A stretch of DNA of 64,000 nt from Desulfovibrio inopinatus DSM 10711. Its GTDB lineage: Bacteria > Desulfobacterota > Desulfovibrionia > Desulfovibrionales > Desulfovibrionaceae. The translations under genes and the position numbers were made by a program. The notes beneath the pieces were generated by a model. It saw nothing but the letters and a program-made list of their open reading frames with translations. It made no database searches and was not told the origin of the DNA. The stretch is taken from NCBI RefSeq assembly GCF_000429305.1, contig NZ_AUBP01000012.1:62001-126000 (forward strand), in the 5' to 3' direction. Shown here one piece after another: positions 53,876 through 63,250 of this stretch (the first letter of the stretch is position 1; every line of letters begins with the position of its first letter).

Positions 53876-53892
53876 ACTGCAAGGAATCCGGT

Positions 53893-54831
53893 ATGATCAC
53901 GATTTACAAGTCTATTGATGGCAAATTGACAACGGTGGATCGCATTGAGGACAACACCTGGGTCAATGTTATACGCCCAAACGAACGCGAACTCCAAGAA
54001 CTCTCCGAAGAAACCGGCATCCCCATAGACTTTCTCGCAGATCCGCTCGATATCGACGAACGCGCGCGTATTGAGATGGAAAACGGAGCCCTCCTCGTTG
54101 TACTTCATACTCCTGTACGCAACGAAGAAGAAGATATGGATGATGTCCCGTTCACCACACTGCCTGTGGGAGTCATCATCAAAGACCGATTCATTGTCAC
54201 GGTCTGCCTCAAGCCAAATGATATCATTGAACATTTCGCGCTTTCTCGTGTAAAAAATTTCCGTCTGCACGATCGTTCTCGATTCGCTATACAACTCTTT
54301 CACCACACCGCAGTGCTCTTTTTAAAACATCTCAAAGAAATTAATCGAAAGACGAATCAACTTGAGACCGAACTGCATAAATCCATGCGGAACGAAGTCC
54401 TTATCAAGCTACTCAATATTGAAAAAAGCCTTGTATATTTCATGACATCGGTCCGTGCCAATGAAATCATTATGACTCGATTGCAACGCGGTGATATCAT
54501 CGACCTGAACGAAGTGGAGAAAGATCTGCTGGAAGACACGGTGACGGAAAACCTGCAGGCGATCCACATGACAAAAATTTACAGTAATATTTTAAGTGGC
54601 ATGATGGATGCGTTTGCTTCGGTTATCTCAAATAACCTCAACGTAGTCATGAAATTCCTCACGGCTGTCACCATTATTTTACAAATTCCTATCCTTATCG
54701 CCAGCGTATACGGCATGAACATTGAGCTCCCTCTTCAACACAACCTGTACGCATTTACGATTCTTGGAGGCTGTTCAATTATCTTATCGCTGTTTGGTGT
54801 ATGGATATTCATCAAGAAAAAATGGATATAG
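53893..54831 (+). CDS. corA: CorA-family magnesium/divalent cation transporter
   Basis: AAGGA precedes ATG 53893. The 312-residue protein has a long soluble N-terminal domain and two C-terminal membrane spans with the GMN selectivity motif (SVYGMNIELP). The stalk helix (about 140-240) is acidic and charged, as in CorA pentamers. It probably imports Mg2+ (or Co2+/Ni2+). Terminator-like hairpins sit in its leader. Confidence 0.93.
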   Translation: MITIYKSIDGKLTTVDRIEDNTWVNVIRPNERELQELSEETGIPIDFLADPLDIDERARIEMENGALLVVLHTPVRNEEEDMDDVPFTTLPVGVIIKDRFIVTVCLKPNDIIEHFALSRVKNFRLHDRSRFAIQLFHHTAVLFLKHLKEINRKTNQLETELHKSMRNEVLIKLLNIEKSLVYFMTSVRANEIIMTRLQRGDIIDLNEVEKDLLEDTVTENLQAIHMTKIYSNILSGMMDAFASVISNNLNVVMKFLTAVTIILQIPILIASVYGMNIELPLQHNLYAFTILGGCSIILSLFGVWIFIKKKWI

Positions 54832-55038
54832 CCATATCTTCCCTGTCTGGCCGGGCCGCGTACCAGCCTTGACAATACGCCAGAAAATGTCGAAGAAATC
54901 CCACTTCGACCAAATCGGCATCTCGTTGCCGGTGAAACAGGATACGGCGTTTTCACGGCACCGCAACACGACCAAACCGCCTTCGGCGCGGCCAGAGCAT
55001 ATTCAATATGGCCGCCTGATCGACTCGGAGCGCTTTCC
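54832..55038. other. Gap between corA and secF
   Basis: The 207 bases are open in the corA/secF frame but contain no start codon of their own other than the secF ATG, and the translation has no recognisable motif. A good ribosome binding site (GGAG) lies just before secF. No secD gene is present here. Confidence 0.5.
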
Positions 55039-56121
55039 ATGGGTTTTGAAATCATTTCTCCCAATACGACGTTTGATTTCCTGAAATATCGCAAACTCGC
55101 GTATATCCTGTCGGCTGTCGTCATACTGCTCGGCATCGGCTCCCTTATTGTCCAGGGGGGCCCCAAATATGGTGTCGACTTTGCTGGCGGCCTGACTATC
55201 CAACTCAAGTTTGACAAAGAGATGGACGCTGGTGACATCAAATCCGCCTTGTCTCCGGTAGGCTTGGAAGGGCTTGTTGTACAGCGTTTCGGACAATCCG
55301 AAGACAATGAGTACCTTGTTCGTGCGTCGGGCGATGGCCTTGATCAAAACGCGCTCCAACAGCGCGTGGAAGAAGCACTCTCGAAAAATATTGATAATGC
55401 AAAGTTCGAAGTGCAACGAATGGAGATGGTTGGTCCCAAAGTGGGCGCGGACCTACGATCCAAAGCCATGGAAGCCATATTCTATGCCGTTTTGTTTATT
55501 GCGATTTATATTTCCGGACGATTTGAGCAACGCTGGATGGCGGCCGGTCTCATGGCCGGCGGACTCGCTGGTGGGTTGTATATCCTTCGTCTTTTCGGGC
55601 TTCCCATGGGGTATCTCATTTTTGCTGCATTGGCGCTCACGATTGTTCTCTGTTTTATCCTGCGTCTAAAATATGCGCTCGGCGCAGTTGTAGCCGATAT
55701 GCATGATATCATCATCACTATCGGCATCTTCTCACTCTTGGGAAAAGAATTCGACCTCACGATTGTCGCAGCCCTTTTGACCATTCTCGGATACTCGCTC
55801 AATGATACGATCATCGTTTTTGACCGCATCCGAGAAAATCTTCGCGGCACCAAATCGCCCGAATTCGGCCCTGTCATCAATAAAAGTATCAACCAGACTC
55901 TGTCACGTACAATCCTGACGTCAGGAACAACCATGCTCGTGTTGCTCTGCTTGTTCTTCTTCGGCGGTGGGGTCATTCACGATTTTGCTCTGGCCATGAT
56001 CATTGGTATTGTGACTGGGACCTACTCGTCAATTTTTGTGGCATCCCCCATCCTGCTTGACTTGGGATCGGGCTTGACTCCCCGTGCTACGGCTGAAAAC
56101 ACAGAAGAGGCCACCGCATGA
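55039..56121 (+). CDS. secF: Protein translocase subunit SecF
   Basis: GGAG lies 8 bases before the ATG. The 360-residue protein has the first membrane span, the P1 motif YGVDFAGGLTIQL and five C-terminal spans with ILGYSLNDTIIVFDRIRENLR, all characteristic of SecF. SecDF pulls proteins across the inner membrane using the proton gradient. SecD, normally adjacent, is absent upstream. The stop overlaps the tatC start (ATGA). Confidence 0.95.
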   Translation: MGFEIISPNTTFDFLKYRKLAYILSAVVILLGIGSLIVQGGPKYGVDFAGGLTIQLKFDKEMDAGDIKSALSPVGLEGLVVQRFGQSEDNEYLVRASGDGLDQNALQQRVEEALSKNIDNAKFEVQRMEMVGPKVGADLRSKAMEAIFYAVLFIAIYISGRFEQRWMAAGLMAGGLAGGLYILRLFGLPMGYLIFAALALTIVLCFILRLKYALGAVVADMHDIIITIGIFSLLGKEFDLTIVAALLTILGYSLNDTIIVFDRIRENLRGTKSPEFGPVINKSINQTLSRTILTSGTTMLVLLCLFFFGGGVIHDFALAMIIGIVTGTYSSIFVASPILLDLGSGLTPRATAENTEEATA

Positions 56122-57137
56122 GCGCTGCAGGTCCCGAAATGCCGCTCTTGGAGCACCTGGAAGAGCTGCGTCGCCGTTTGCTGCGGTGTTTTATAGCCTT
56201 GGGCATCGGCTTTCTGGGGTGCTATAACTTCGCCGAACAAATGTTCAAAGTGCTTATGGAGCCGTTGATTAAGGTACTGCCAGCAAACAGTACGCTTATT
56301 TATACGTCTGTTGCTGAAGGATTCATTACATATGTCAAAGTCGCCCTTGTTGGCGGCTTTTTCGTTGCCAGCCCGTATATTTTCTTTCAGGTTTGGCGAT
56401 TTATCGCTCCAGGATTGTACCGAGAAGAACGCATCCTGATCATTCCGGTCTCATTTTTTTCCGCTTTTTTCTTTGTTGCCGGTGCTCTTTTCGGATACTT
56501 TGTCGTTTTCCCCTTTGGCTTCGAATTCTTCATGAGCTTCGGGGACCAAAACATTGTTCCGATGCCGGCCATGAAGGATTATTTTTCCTTCACAGTCACA
56601 CTGCTTTTTGCATTTGGTGTCGTTTTTGAACTGCCAGTCTTCATTTTCTTTTTAGCGCGCCTTGGCCTGGTTACCGCCAAATCTCTTCGCAAATTTCAGC
56701 GATACGCGTTATTGCTTGCCTTTGTGGTCAGTGCGATCATCACTCCACCCGATGTCATCAGCCAGTGCATGATGGCTCTTCCGCTGATGATCCTGTATGA
56801 AATCGGTATTTGGGTGGCCTATTTCTTCGGTAAAAAGAAAAAAGTTCCGGTTGAGGACACTGATGAAGATGACGAGGAACCAACTCCTGAGCCGCCTTCT
56901 GATGACACACCCGCGGATGCTGCCAGCGAAGACGATGCCGCAGAGACGGAGGACGTGACAGCTTCGACTGAAACCGATGTTACTGAGACATCCAGTGAAC
57001 ACGATCCCACCGATTCGGATGAAGTCGACAATACCACGGAATCGACCAAAACCACGGAAGCCGAAGACGATCAGGCCTCTGATACAGACGATTCTGGCGA
57101 AACACCGGAACACAAAGACTCCAAAACGTCTTCCTAA
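56118..57137 (+). CDS. tatC: Twin-arginine translocase subunit TatC with long acidic tail
   Basis: The 339-residue protein has the TatC start MPLLEHLEELRRRLL and six membrane spans ending near residue 235. A tail of about 96 residues follows (KKKKVPVEDTDEDDEEPTPEP...), with about two-fifths Asp and Glu. The core TatC of other bacteria ends near 250. TatC binds Tat signal peptides. The function of the tail is unknown. It is coupled to secF by a 4-base overlap. Confidence 0.94.
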   Translation: MSAAGPEMPLLEHLEELRRRLLRCFIALGIGFLGCYNFAEQMFKVLMEPLIKVLPANSTLIYTSVAEGFITYVKVALVGGFFVASPYIFFQVWRFIAPGLYREERILIIPVSFFSAFFFVAGALFGYFVVFPFGFEFFMSFGDQNIVPMPAMKDYFSFTVTLLFAFGVVFELPVFIFFLARLGLVTAKSLRKFQRYALLLAFVVSAIITPPDVISQCMMALPLMILYEIGIWVAYFFGKKKKVPVEDTDEDDEEPTPEPPSDDTPADAASEDDAAETEDVTASTETDVTETSSEHDPTDSDEVDNTTESTKTTEAEDDQASDTDDSGETPEHKDSKTSS

Positions 57138-57160
57138 ATCGATTCGTTCACGAATATCTC

Positions 57161-57196
57161 AAAGAGCCGGCGGCAGTATTTTGTCGCCGGCTCTTT
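57161..57196. terminator. Terminator after tatC
   Basis: Twelve-base arms (57161-57172, 57185-57196) pair exactly. The plus strand continues GTATTTTC. It may serve both tatC and the convergent GGDEF-EAL gene. Confidence 0.82.
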
Positions 57197-57282
57197 GTAT
57201 TTTCAATCCCAAATCGATGGAAAGACGTCCTCAGTGATAGACCAACATACCCCGCGCAGGATTCCGTTACCCCGTGGAGAAT

Positions 57283-60246
57283 TTAGGCTGTTTGCGACCG
57301 AATAGGCTCTGATGGGAAAAACAATGATGCGAGAAGTTGAGCCGCTTTTTCACACGGCACAGGACGAGAATAAAAAAATCCTTGACCATATTCACAATGA
57401 AGACCAACCAACTCTTCAGCCTGAGTAATGGCTTCAACGCCTTCAGCAATGACATCCATCCCCAATCCATGAGCCAGACTAACGATCGAGCTGACGATCG
57501 CCGAGTTTTCCCGGTCCGCTCCCATGCGACTGACAAATGCTCGATCAATCTTCAATGTATCAATAGGAAAGCGGTGCAAGTAAGCAAGCGATGAATATCC
57601 CGTGCCGAAATCATCCACGCTAATACGAACCCCCAGCCGTTTTAACTCAGCCAACATTTTAGCAGCAAATTTGGCATCTTCCATCAAACGCGTTTCCGTA
57701 ACTTCCAAATGAAGCGTCTGTGGGGCCACCCCGGTCTTCTTCAATACATCGGACACTTCCCGAACAAGAACCGGCGTCGCAAACTGTTCTGCAGAGAGAT
57801 TGACGCTCATGGTCAAATTCTCATGTTGTGGAAAGGCATCTTGCCATACACGGAGTTGAGCGCAGGCCGTTTCAAGGACCCACGATCCAATAGGGATAAT
57901 GAGTCCAGTTTCCTCAGCTAAGGGAATAAACCGGTCAGGAGGAATACGCCCCTGGGTCGGGTGTTGCCACCGTACTAACGCTTCAAATCCCGTTATGCGC
58001 GCTTCCGCAAGGTGGATGATAGGCTGAAATTCAATAAAAAATTCTTGATTCACCACGGCAGACCGCAAATCGGTCTCAAGCTGAAGCAAACTTCTCGCCG
58101 CTTGGTGCATTTTAGGATCAAAAACTTCGTACCGTCCATTTCCCTGCGACTTCGCACGATACATGGCAATATCGGCGTCACGAACGATATGTTCAGGGTT
58201 TTCATACGGCCATGTTCTGAGCACGACACCAATGCTGGCGGTCGTGAAGACTTGGCGGCCGTCCAACTCGAAGGGTTGAGCCAGCGTCTCTTGAAGACGC
58301 TCAATAATGTGTGTGGCGTCGAGCAGGTCCCCCAAGTCGTCAAGCAAGATAGCGAATTCATCTCCACCGAACCGAGCGACGGTATCCGAAGGGCGTAAGC
58401 ACTTCTCAAGACGTTCAGCCACCTGGCGCAATAAGTCATCTCCCATGGTGTGTCCCAAGGAATCATTGACGACTTTGAAGCGATCCAGATCAAGAAATAC
58501 CACAGCAAAAAGATAATCCGCCTTACGGATTCGACGTTTTATGACCCAAGCAAGTCTATCGAGAAACAGAGAGCGGTTGGGTAACCCGGTCAGGTTGTCG
58601 TGGAATGTCTGGTGCCGTAATTGTTCTTCGGCATTCTTACGTCGCGTAATATTCTGAACAAGTCCTTCATAATGCAAGAGCACGCCATTTTCATCGTAAA
58701 CCGATCGAGCACTTTCACTAATCCAGATAATCGAACCGTCTTTGCGGTAGATCTGTGACTCAAAGTCCATCACCTCCCCTCGTTCGGTCAGTATCTGGAC
58801 AAATGCATCACGCTGTCGAGGATCGACATAGAGACAGGCTTTAATATCTTTCAAGCTTTCAATGAGCTCCTGAGGAGTATCATAGCCGTACATGCGGGCA
58901 AGGGCCGGGTTGGCACTGAGATAGCCCCCCTCCGGCAAGGTCTGGAAAATCCCTTCTTGCGCATTCTCAAATATGCCACGGTACTTTGCCTCGGCCCGCC
59001 GTAATTCGAATTCAGCTAACTTTCGACTCGTCACATCTTGAATAACGCCATCGAAGACGATTTCCTCGGTTTCAATCTCACGGATCACTTTGGCGTAATT
59101 GGATAACCAAATGACCTCGCCTGACTTCGTGTATGCGCGAAATTCGAAGTTCTCGACCTCTCCATTCTCGTCCATGAGACACAAAAAGTCCCGACGATCT
59201 TGAGCAGAAACATACAGACTCGATTCGATATCTTGATGATATGCGATGAGTTCTTCTGTTGTTGTAAATCCAAAAATCTTCGTCATCGCCGGATTCACTT
59301 CAAGAAACCGGCCAGCAGGAGTGCTTTGATACAGTCCAATCCCTGCATTCTCGAAAATGCTGCGATATTTCCGCTCTTGAACAAGCATCTTGTACTCTGC
59401 AGCTTTTCGTTTTCGGATGTCTGTATAAGTCCAAAACGACCCTAAAACTTGACCATGAGAAACAATGGGATGTCCTACTATGGATACCGGTACAAGCACA
59501 CCATCCTTACGAAGACGCATAGTTTCGCGAGTGACAGCCCCGGAAGAAAAAGCCTGGAAGTACAGCCCACCCGATTCTTCCTGATAGGTATCCGAGACAA
59601 TAAAATCGCGTAGGTATTTGCCACACATTTCTGTACTGGAATATTGAAAAAGTCGTTCGAAGCTGGCGTTGGCATCGATGACCAAACCGGTAGCCCCTAA
59701 TATGACAATCGCTTGTGGAGAATTCTCAAAAAGCTGAGAAAAAAATGTTTGTTGACGGAGGAATTCGTTTTCCAGGTGAACGCATTCCCGTTGTAGTCGA
59801 GATGTTTCGCCTTCACGGTGAAGCGCAGGAATAAGGCGAGACATGTCTGTTTTCAGAATAACATCCTGTACGGCATTCCTGTGAAACAAAGCCATCGCAT
59901 CGTGTTCACAACCGTCATCCGCTAACGCAATAACATTGATTGATCGACCAAACGCCTGCAGAGTTTCAAGAATGACAGAGGAATCAAGTCCATGACGCCG
60001 CAACACAAACAGCGCGACATCATATGTATTGGATTGAAAGTAATCGTTCACCTCTGCAAGAGTAGAAGCAGAGGTAATTTGTACGCTATCTCCGGCTTCA
60101 TCGAGTTGGCGCCGAACATAATTCTGGGACTGCGTCGAGCAGTCGATCAACAAAATACGAAGGTATGAAGTCATAGAGTGGTGAGTTTCCCGTGAAAAAG
60201 ATGAGAGATATCCTGACATGAAACTCTCAATTTTGTCAAAAAACAT
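57283..60246 (-). CDS. PAS-GGDEF-EAL cyclic di-GMP turnover protein with pseudo-receiver
   Basis: The 987-residue protein has a receiver-like domain (about 25-145) that lacks the phosphoacceptor Asp (VALFVLRRHG), three PAS domains (about 170-535), then GGDEF (about 545-705) with the intact RFGGDEF and an inhibitory RxxD site (RPSD) five residues before, then EAL (about 715-970) with GFEALVRW and DDFGTGYSSL. Both synthesis and breakdown sites look intact. Alternative starts at 60219 (MSGYLSS) and 60174 (MTSYLRI) are possible because no clear ribosome binding site is seen. Confidence 0.92.
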   Translation of the reverse strand: MFFDKIESFMSGYLSSFSRETHHSMTSYLRILLIDCSTQSQNYVRRQLDEAGDSVQITSASTLAEVNDYFQSNTYDVALFVLRRHGLDSSVILETLQAFGRSINVIALADDGCEHDAMALFHRNAVQDVILKTDMSRLIPALHREGETSRLQRECVHLENEFLRQQTFFSQLFENSPQAIVILGATGLVIDANASFERLFQYSSTEMCGKYLRDFIVSDTYQEESGGLYFQAFSSGAVTRETMRLRKDGVLVPVSIVGHPIVSHGQVLGSFWTYTDIRKRKAAEYKMLVQERKYRSIFENAGIGLYQSTPAGRFLEVNPAMTKIFGFTTTEELIAYHQDIESSLYVSAQDRRDFLCLMDENGEVENFEFRAYTKSGEVIWLSNYAKVIREIETEEIVFDGVIQDVTSRKLAEFELRRAEAKYRGIFENAQEGIFQTLPEGGYLSANPALARMYGYDTPQELIESLKDIKACLYVDPRQRDAFVQILTERGEVMDFESQIYRKDGSIIWISESARSVYDENGVLLHYEGLVQNITRRKNAEEQLRHQTFHDNLTGLPNRSLFLDRLAWVIKRRIRKADYLFAVVFLDLDRFKVVNDSLGHTMGDDLLRQVAERLEKCLRPSDTVARFGGDEFAILLDDLGDLLDATHIIERLQETLAQPFELDGRQVFTTASIGVVLRTWPYENPEHIVRDADIAMYRAKSQGNGRYEVFDPKMHQAARSLLQLETDLRSAVVNQEFFIEFQPIIHLAEARITGFEALVRWQHPTQGRIPPDRFIPLAEETGLIIPIGSWVLETACAQLRVWQDAFPQHENLTMSVNLSAEQFATPVLVREVSDVLKKTGVAPQTLHLEVTETRLMEDAKFAAKMLAELKRLGVRISVDDFGTGYSSLAYLHRFPIDTLKIDRAFVSRMGADRENSAIVSSIVSLAHGLGMDVIAEGVEAITQAEELVGLHCEYGQGFFYSRPVPCEKAAQLLASLFFPSEPIRSQTA

Positions 60247-60522
60247 ATTAGAACTAAAAAAATAATGAGAGAAAACAACAGATTATCATTTTAAAATAAA
60301 TTATTTTCGACTTACCATACAAAAAAAATCACAACTGCAATACATGCTCAATGAGCTACAGCGCCATATTACATCTCAAAATGTGTACACAGTATGTCCA
60401 CAGCAATACGTACTCCACGAGAGGATGCACCCTACACCCTGTTTCACTCTATTTAAAACGTACACTTTCGAACGATACAGATCGCTTGCTCTTACGGCAG
60501 AATCCGGGCATGAACCACCTTT
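60247..60522. other. AT-rich divergent intergenic region
   Basis: The 276 bases are AT-rich (for example around 60255-60330) with a likely promoter region for both neighbours. No gene or firm operator is visible. Confidence 0.35.
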
Positions 60523-61830
60523 ATGACGCACACACGTTCTTTTCGATTTACCTGCCCGGAATCGCAAATTCCACAAGTTGTGGCGCTTCTTGAAGCCCAA
60601 GGGTTTCGTTTTACGCCAGAACCGTTCTCATCGGTTTGTGCCAAGTTGACGGTTGAACCGTTTGCCTTGGGTTCGTCCCTGGCCGCGAGTTTTGGGCTGA
60701 TTTACATTCAAGACCGCTCATCCATGCTGCCGCCGCTCATGCTGGCTCCAGCCACGGGAAGCCGTGTTCTCGATATGTGTTCGAGTCCTGGCGGCAAATC
60801 CGGATTTCTTGCCCAACTCACGGGGCCAACAGGATTTGTCCTCGCCAATGAACCCGAAGGGGAACGTCTGTCCAACCTGCGAAGAAACTTGTTTCGTATG
60901 GGCTTGATCCACTTGGCTTCGTGTGGTCACGACGGAACGCGCCTCCCCTTCAATGCACCCGTTTTCGATGCCATTCTTCTTGATCCGCCATGTAGCGGAT
61001 GGGGAACCGTCAAAAAAAATCCCCATGTTATGAACGTATGGAGCCCCGACAAGGTTGAACCTCTCATCAATCTCCAACGCCGCTTACTTACAGCCGCATG
61101 CGCACTTGTAAAACCGGGCGGACGTATCGTATATTCCACGTGTACGACCAATCCAGCGGAAAACGAGGATCAGACAGCCTACGCTCTTGAACATCTTCCT
61201 TTGCTCTTGTCCCCACTCGCTCCTCCTGCCGGGTTCGCATTTCACGATCCAACTCGTGCAGAGCTGGACGGGGTACTCCGCGTTGACGAAGATCGTTCCC
61301 AAGCCCAAGGGTTTTATATGAGCGCCTTTATCAAGTCTGATTCAACAGGAACGCATCTCGACGAATCTCATGCCATTGAGAACTTGAAACCAGCTTCTTT
61401 TCTTCCGGGTCCACATGTTGTTTTCGATAATTCCATGGATATGAGTGGAGCCTATTGGGATGGCCTCCCTCCCGGCATGTTCTATCGATTTCGTGAGAAA
61501 ATCTTTTTTCTGGCAGAATCTGCCGTCCTCGCACCTGGACTTCGTATTCAAGGATATTATCTTGGTGCTGAAAAAAAACATCGGTTCCGTCCTCATCCCA
61601 GAGTCAGGGCTCTTGTTCCTTCTTCTCCCGACAAGGAAAGTATTGTTGAAACCGATGTCGCAGCACTCTTAGGCCTTCAAAGCGGCCAAAGCCGCCACCA
61701 GCCCCCCGTGGGCAAATCACCGGGCCCGCTTGCTCCGCTCTATTATGACGGCCTCAATGGCACGGATGCCCCGTTACCGCTTGGCTTTCTTACTCGCAAA
61801 GGAAACAGGCTGTTATGGTCAGATAAGTAG
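60523..61830 (+). CDS. RsmF/NOL1-type RNA m5C methyltransferase
   Basis: The 435-residue protein has the NOL1/NOP2/Sun motifs VLDMCSSPGGKSGFLAQ, LLDPPCSGWGT (first Cys) and IVYSTCTTNPAENE (second catalytic Cys). Residues after about 290 form an extra C-terminal domain like that of RsmF (YtfR-like PUA region). It methylates cytosine C5 in rRNA or tRNA. The start has a weak ribosome binding site. Confidence 0.9.
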   Translation: MTHTRSFRFTCPESQIPQVVALLEAQGFRFTPEPFSSVCAKLTVEPFALGSSLAASFGLIYIQDRSSMLPPLMLAPATGSRVLDMCSSPGGKSGFLAQLTGPTGFVLANEPEGERLSNLRRNLFRMGLIHLASCGHDGTRLPFNAPVFDAILLDPPCSGWGTVKKNPHVMNVWSPDKVEPLINLQRRLLTAACALVKPGGRIVYSTCTTNPAENEDQTAYALEHLPLLLSPLAPPAGFAFHDPTRAELDGVLRVDEDRSQAQGFYMSAFIKSDSTGTHLDESHAIENLKPASFLPGPHVVFDNSMDMSGAYWDGLPPGMFYRFREKIFFLAESAVLAPGLRIQGYYLGAEKKHRFRPHPRVRALVPSSPDKESIVETDVAALLGLQSGQSRHQPPVGKSPGPLAPLYYDGLNGTDAPLPLGFLTRKGNRLLWSDK

Positions 61831-61943
61831 TTGTCACTACAATACTTCCTTTACCAAGGCTTGAGCCTGCTACCTTATGGTTACAGGAGATCGGACCTCC
61901 GACGTTCCGCACTCAGCTTCAATTCAATCTCCAAGGTGATGTA

Positions 61944-62711
61944 ATGACTCCGCTTGAGCGAAAAACGCGACGCCTTTTTCATCCTGAAAGTAATCGTATT
62001 GTCATGTTGCCTCTTGACCACGGCATCTCTGATGGCATGGTTGAAGGACTCGACGATGTACCGACCCTGCTCAATCTCGTATCAACGAATTCGGTCCAGG
62101 CAGTCGTTCTCAATAAAGGAACAGCCCGACGTCGTATTGCAGATGTTCCCATGTCCACACATCTCGGCATCCAACTTTCCGGAAGCACAAAGCACGGCTT
62201 GCCTCCCTATGCCAAAACTCTTGTGTGCACCATTCACGAAGCTGCACGATTAGGTGCGGATTTCGTTTCTCTCCACATAAACATCGGGAATGATTTCGAA
62301 GACCGAATGCTGACCGATCTCGGACAGGTCACCGACGATGCCCACTTGTTGGGTATCCCCGTCCTCGCTGTTATCCAACCCGAAGGTGGACAAATTGTTG
62401 ACAAACTCGATCGCATCCTTATTGGACATTGCATCCGTCTCGGTTCGGAACTCGGTGCCGATATCATCGGAGTTCCCTATTCCGGTGACAGCAAAACATT
62501 TTCGGCAGCTGTCTCCACCTCCAATTCCCCGGTGGTGCTGACAGGCGGTCCGAGCCGGCCACTCTTCGATGACTTTTGTGAACTCATTACCGAAGCCATG
62601 GATTGTGGAGCCTCCGGCGTGTGTATCGGTCGCAATATTTTTCAGAATCCCGAGCCTATAGCTGCTCTCGATCGTATTGTTGGCCTTGTTCATGGTTTTA
62701 CCAAAGCTTAA
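61944..62711 (+). CDS. DhnA/class I aldolase-family protein lacking the Schiff-base Lys
   Basis: AAGGTG lies before the ATG. The 255-residue TIM barrel resembles fructose-bisphosphate aldolase DhnA and the archaeal 2-amino-3,7-dideoxy-heptulosonate synthase (LPLDHGISDG, ADFVSLHINIG, VCIGRNIFQ). Asp25 of the DHG motif is present. However, the Lys that forms the Schiff base is replaced by Gly176 (ADIIGVPYSGD) and the catalytic Tyr region reads VIQPE with Gln145. Ordinary aldol chemistry is therefore unlikely unless another Lys takes over. Confidence 0.85.
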   Translation: MTPLERKTRRLFHPESNRIVMLPLDHGISDGMVEGLDDVPTLLNLVSTNSVQAVVLNKGTARRRIADVPMSTHLGIQLSGSTKHGLPPYAKTLVCTIHEAARLGADFVSLHINIGNDFEDRMLTDLGQVTDDAHLLGIPVLAVIQPEGGQIVDKLDRILIGHCIRLGSELGADIIGVPYSGDSKTFSAAVSTSNSPVVLTGGPSRPLFDDFCELITEAMDCGASGVCIGRNIFQNPEPIAALDRIVGLVHGFTKA

Positions 62712-63250
62712 TGCAAGCCTCATCCGGCCTTACACCAGTTTGAGGGGACGGCACATGCCTTGCTATGCGTCATCCCCCCAAACTGGTCACCGCGCGGATG
62801 ATACATGGGGAATTCATCTCATTATTCCGATTATTCACAAGAGCGTATACGGCCACCTTGTCATGCACTTCAGTTCGGTATACGATCTGCGGAAAAGATT
62901 TGCGTCTAGCTCACAATCAGCGTATAGTGTTGTAACAAATTCGTAACGCTGATTTGTATTGTTTTCATTATATTTTTACGATGTCCCTTGTGTGAAGAGT
63001 TCGCCCCCTCATGTGACCAGAAAGTGATCACATTCGGTTTATTATCTTCACTCTAGGGTTAGGAGAACTGAGACTCCAACCACGTCTGGATCACTTTCAC
63101 TTTCCTCCGACGCAGGCAGGCGCACATCCCTCGCATTTCCCTTGGCTGTCTTCCGTTTGTTTACCACAAACGGCTTGATTACCGTTTGGTGTGTACGAGC
63201 GATGCGGGTCCTATTCGATCACTTCCTATTCCAAGAGGCTTTTTCATCTC
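62712..63250. other. 539-base intergenic region with hairpin, direct repeats and leader
   Basis: A long hairpin (62734-62787) follows the aldolase homologue. TTGTAAC (62930-62936) and TCGTAAC (62941-62947) repeat with 11-base period, and TATATT lies at 62969-62974, so a promoter with activator site is possible. A partial dyad ATGTGA-N11-TCACAT lies at 63011-63033. No protein-coding gene is evident. Confidence 0.4.
62734..62787 (+). terminator. Long imperfect hairpin after the aldolase homologue
   Basis: Nine-base outer arms ACCAGTTTG (62734-62742) and CAAACTGGT (62779-62787) extend into an imperfect GC stem. No T-run follows. Confidence 0.5.

Noticed and set aside
54832-55038. In-frame N-terminal extension of SecF
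   Set aside because: The frame is open, but there is no upstream start codon and SecF homologues begin at the ATG at 55039, which has a ribosome binding site.
63011-63033. CRP-like site
   Set aside because: The half-sites TGTGA and TCACA are 11 bases apart, not the 6 bases of a CRP site.
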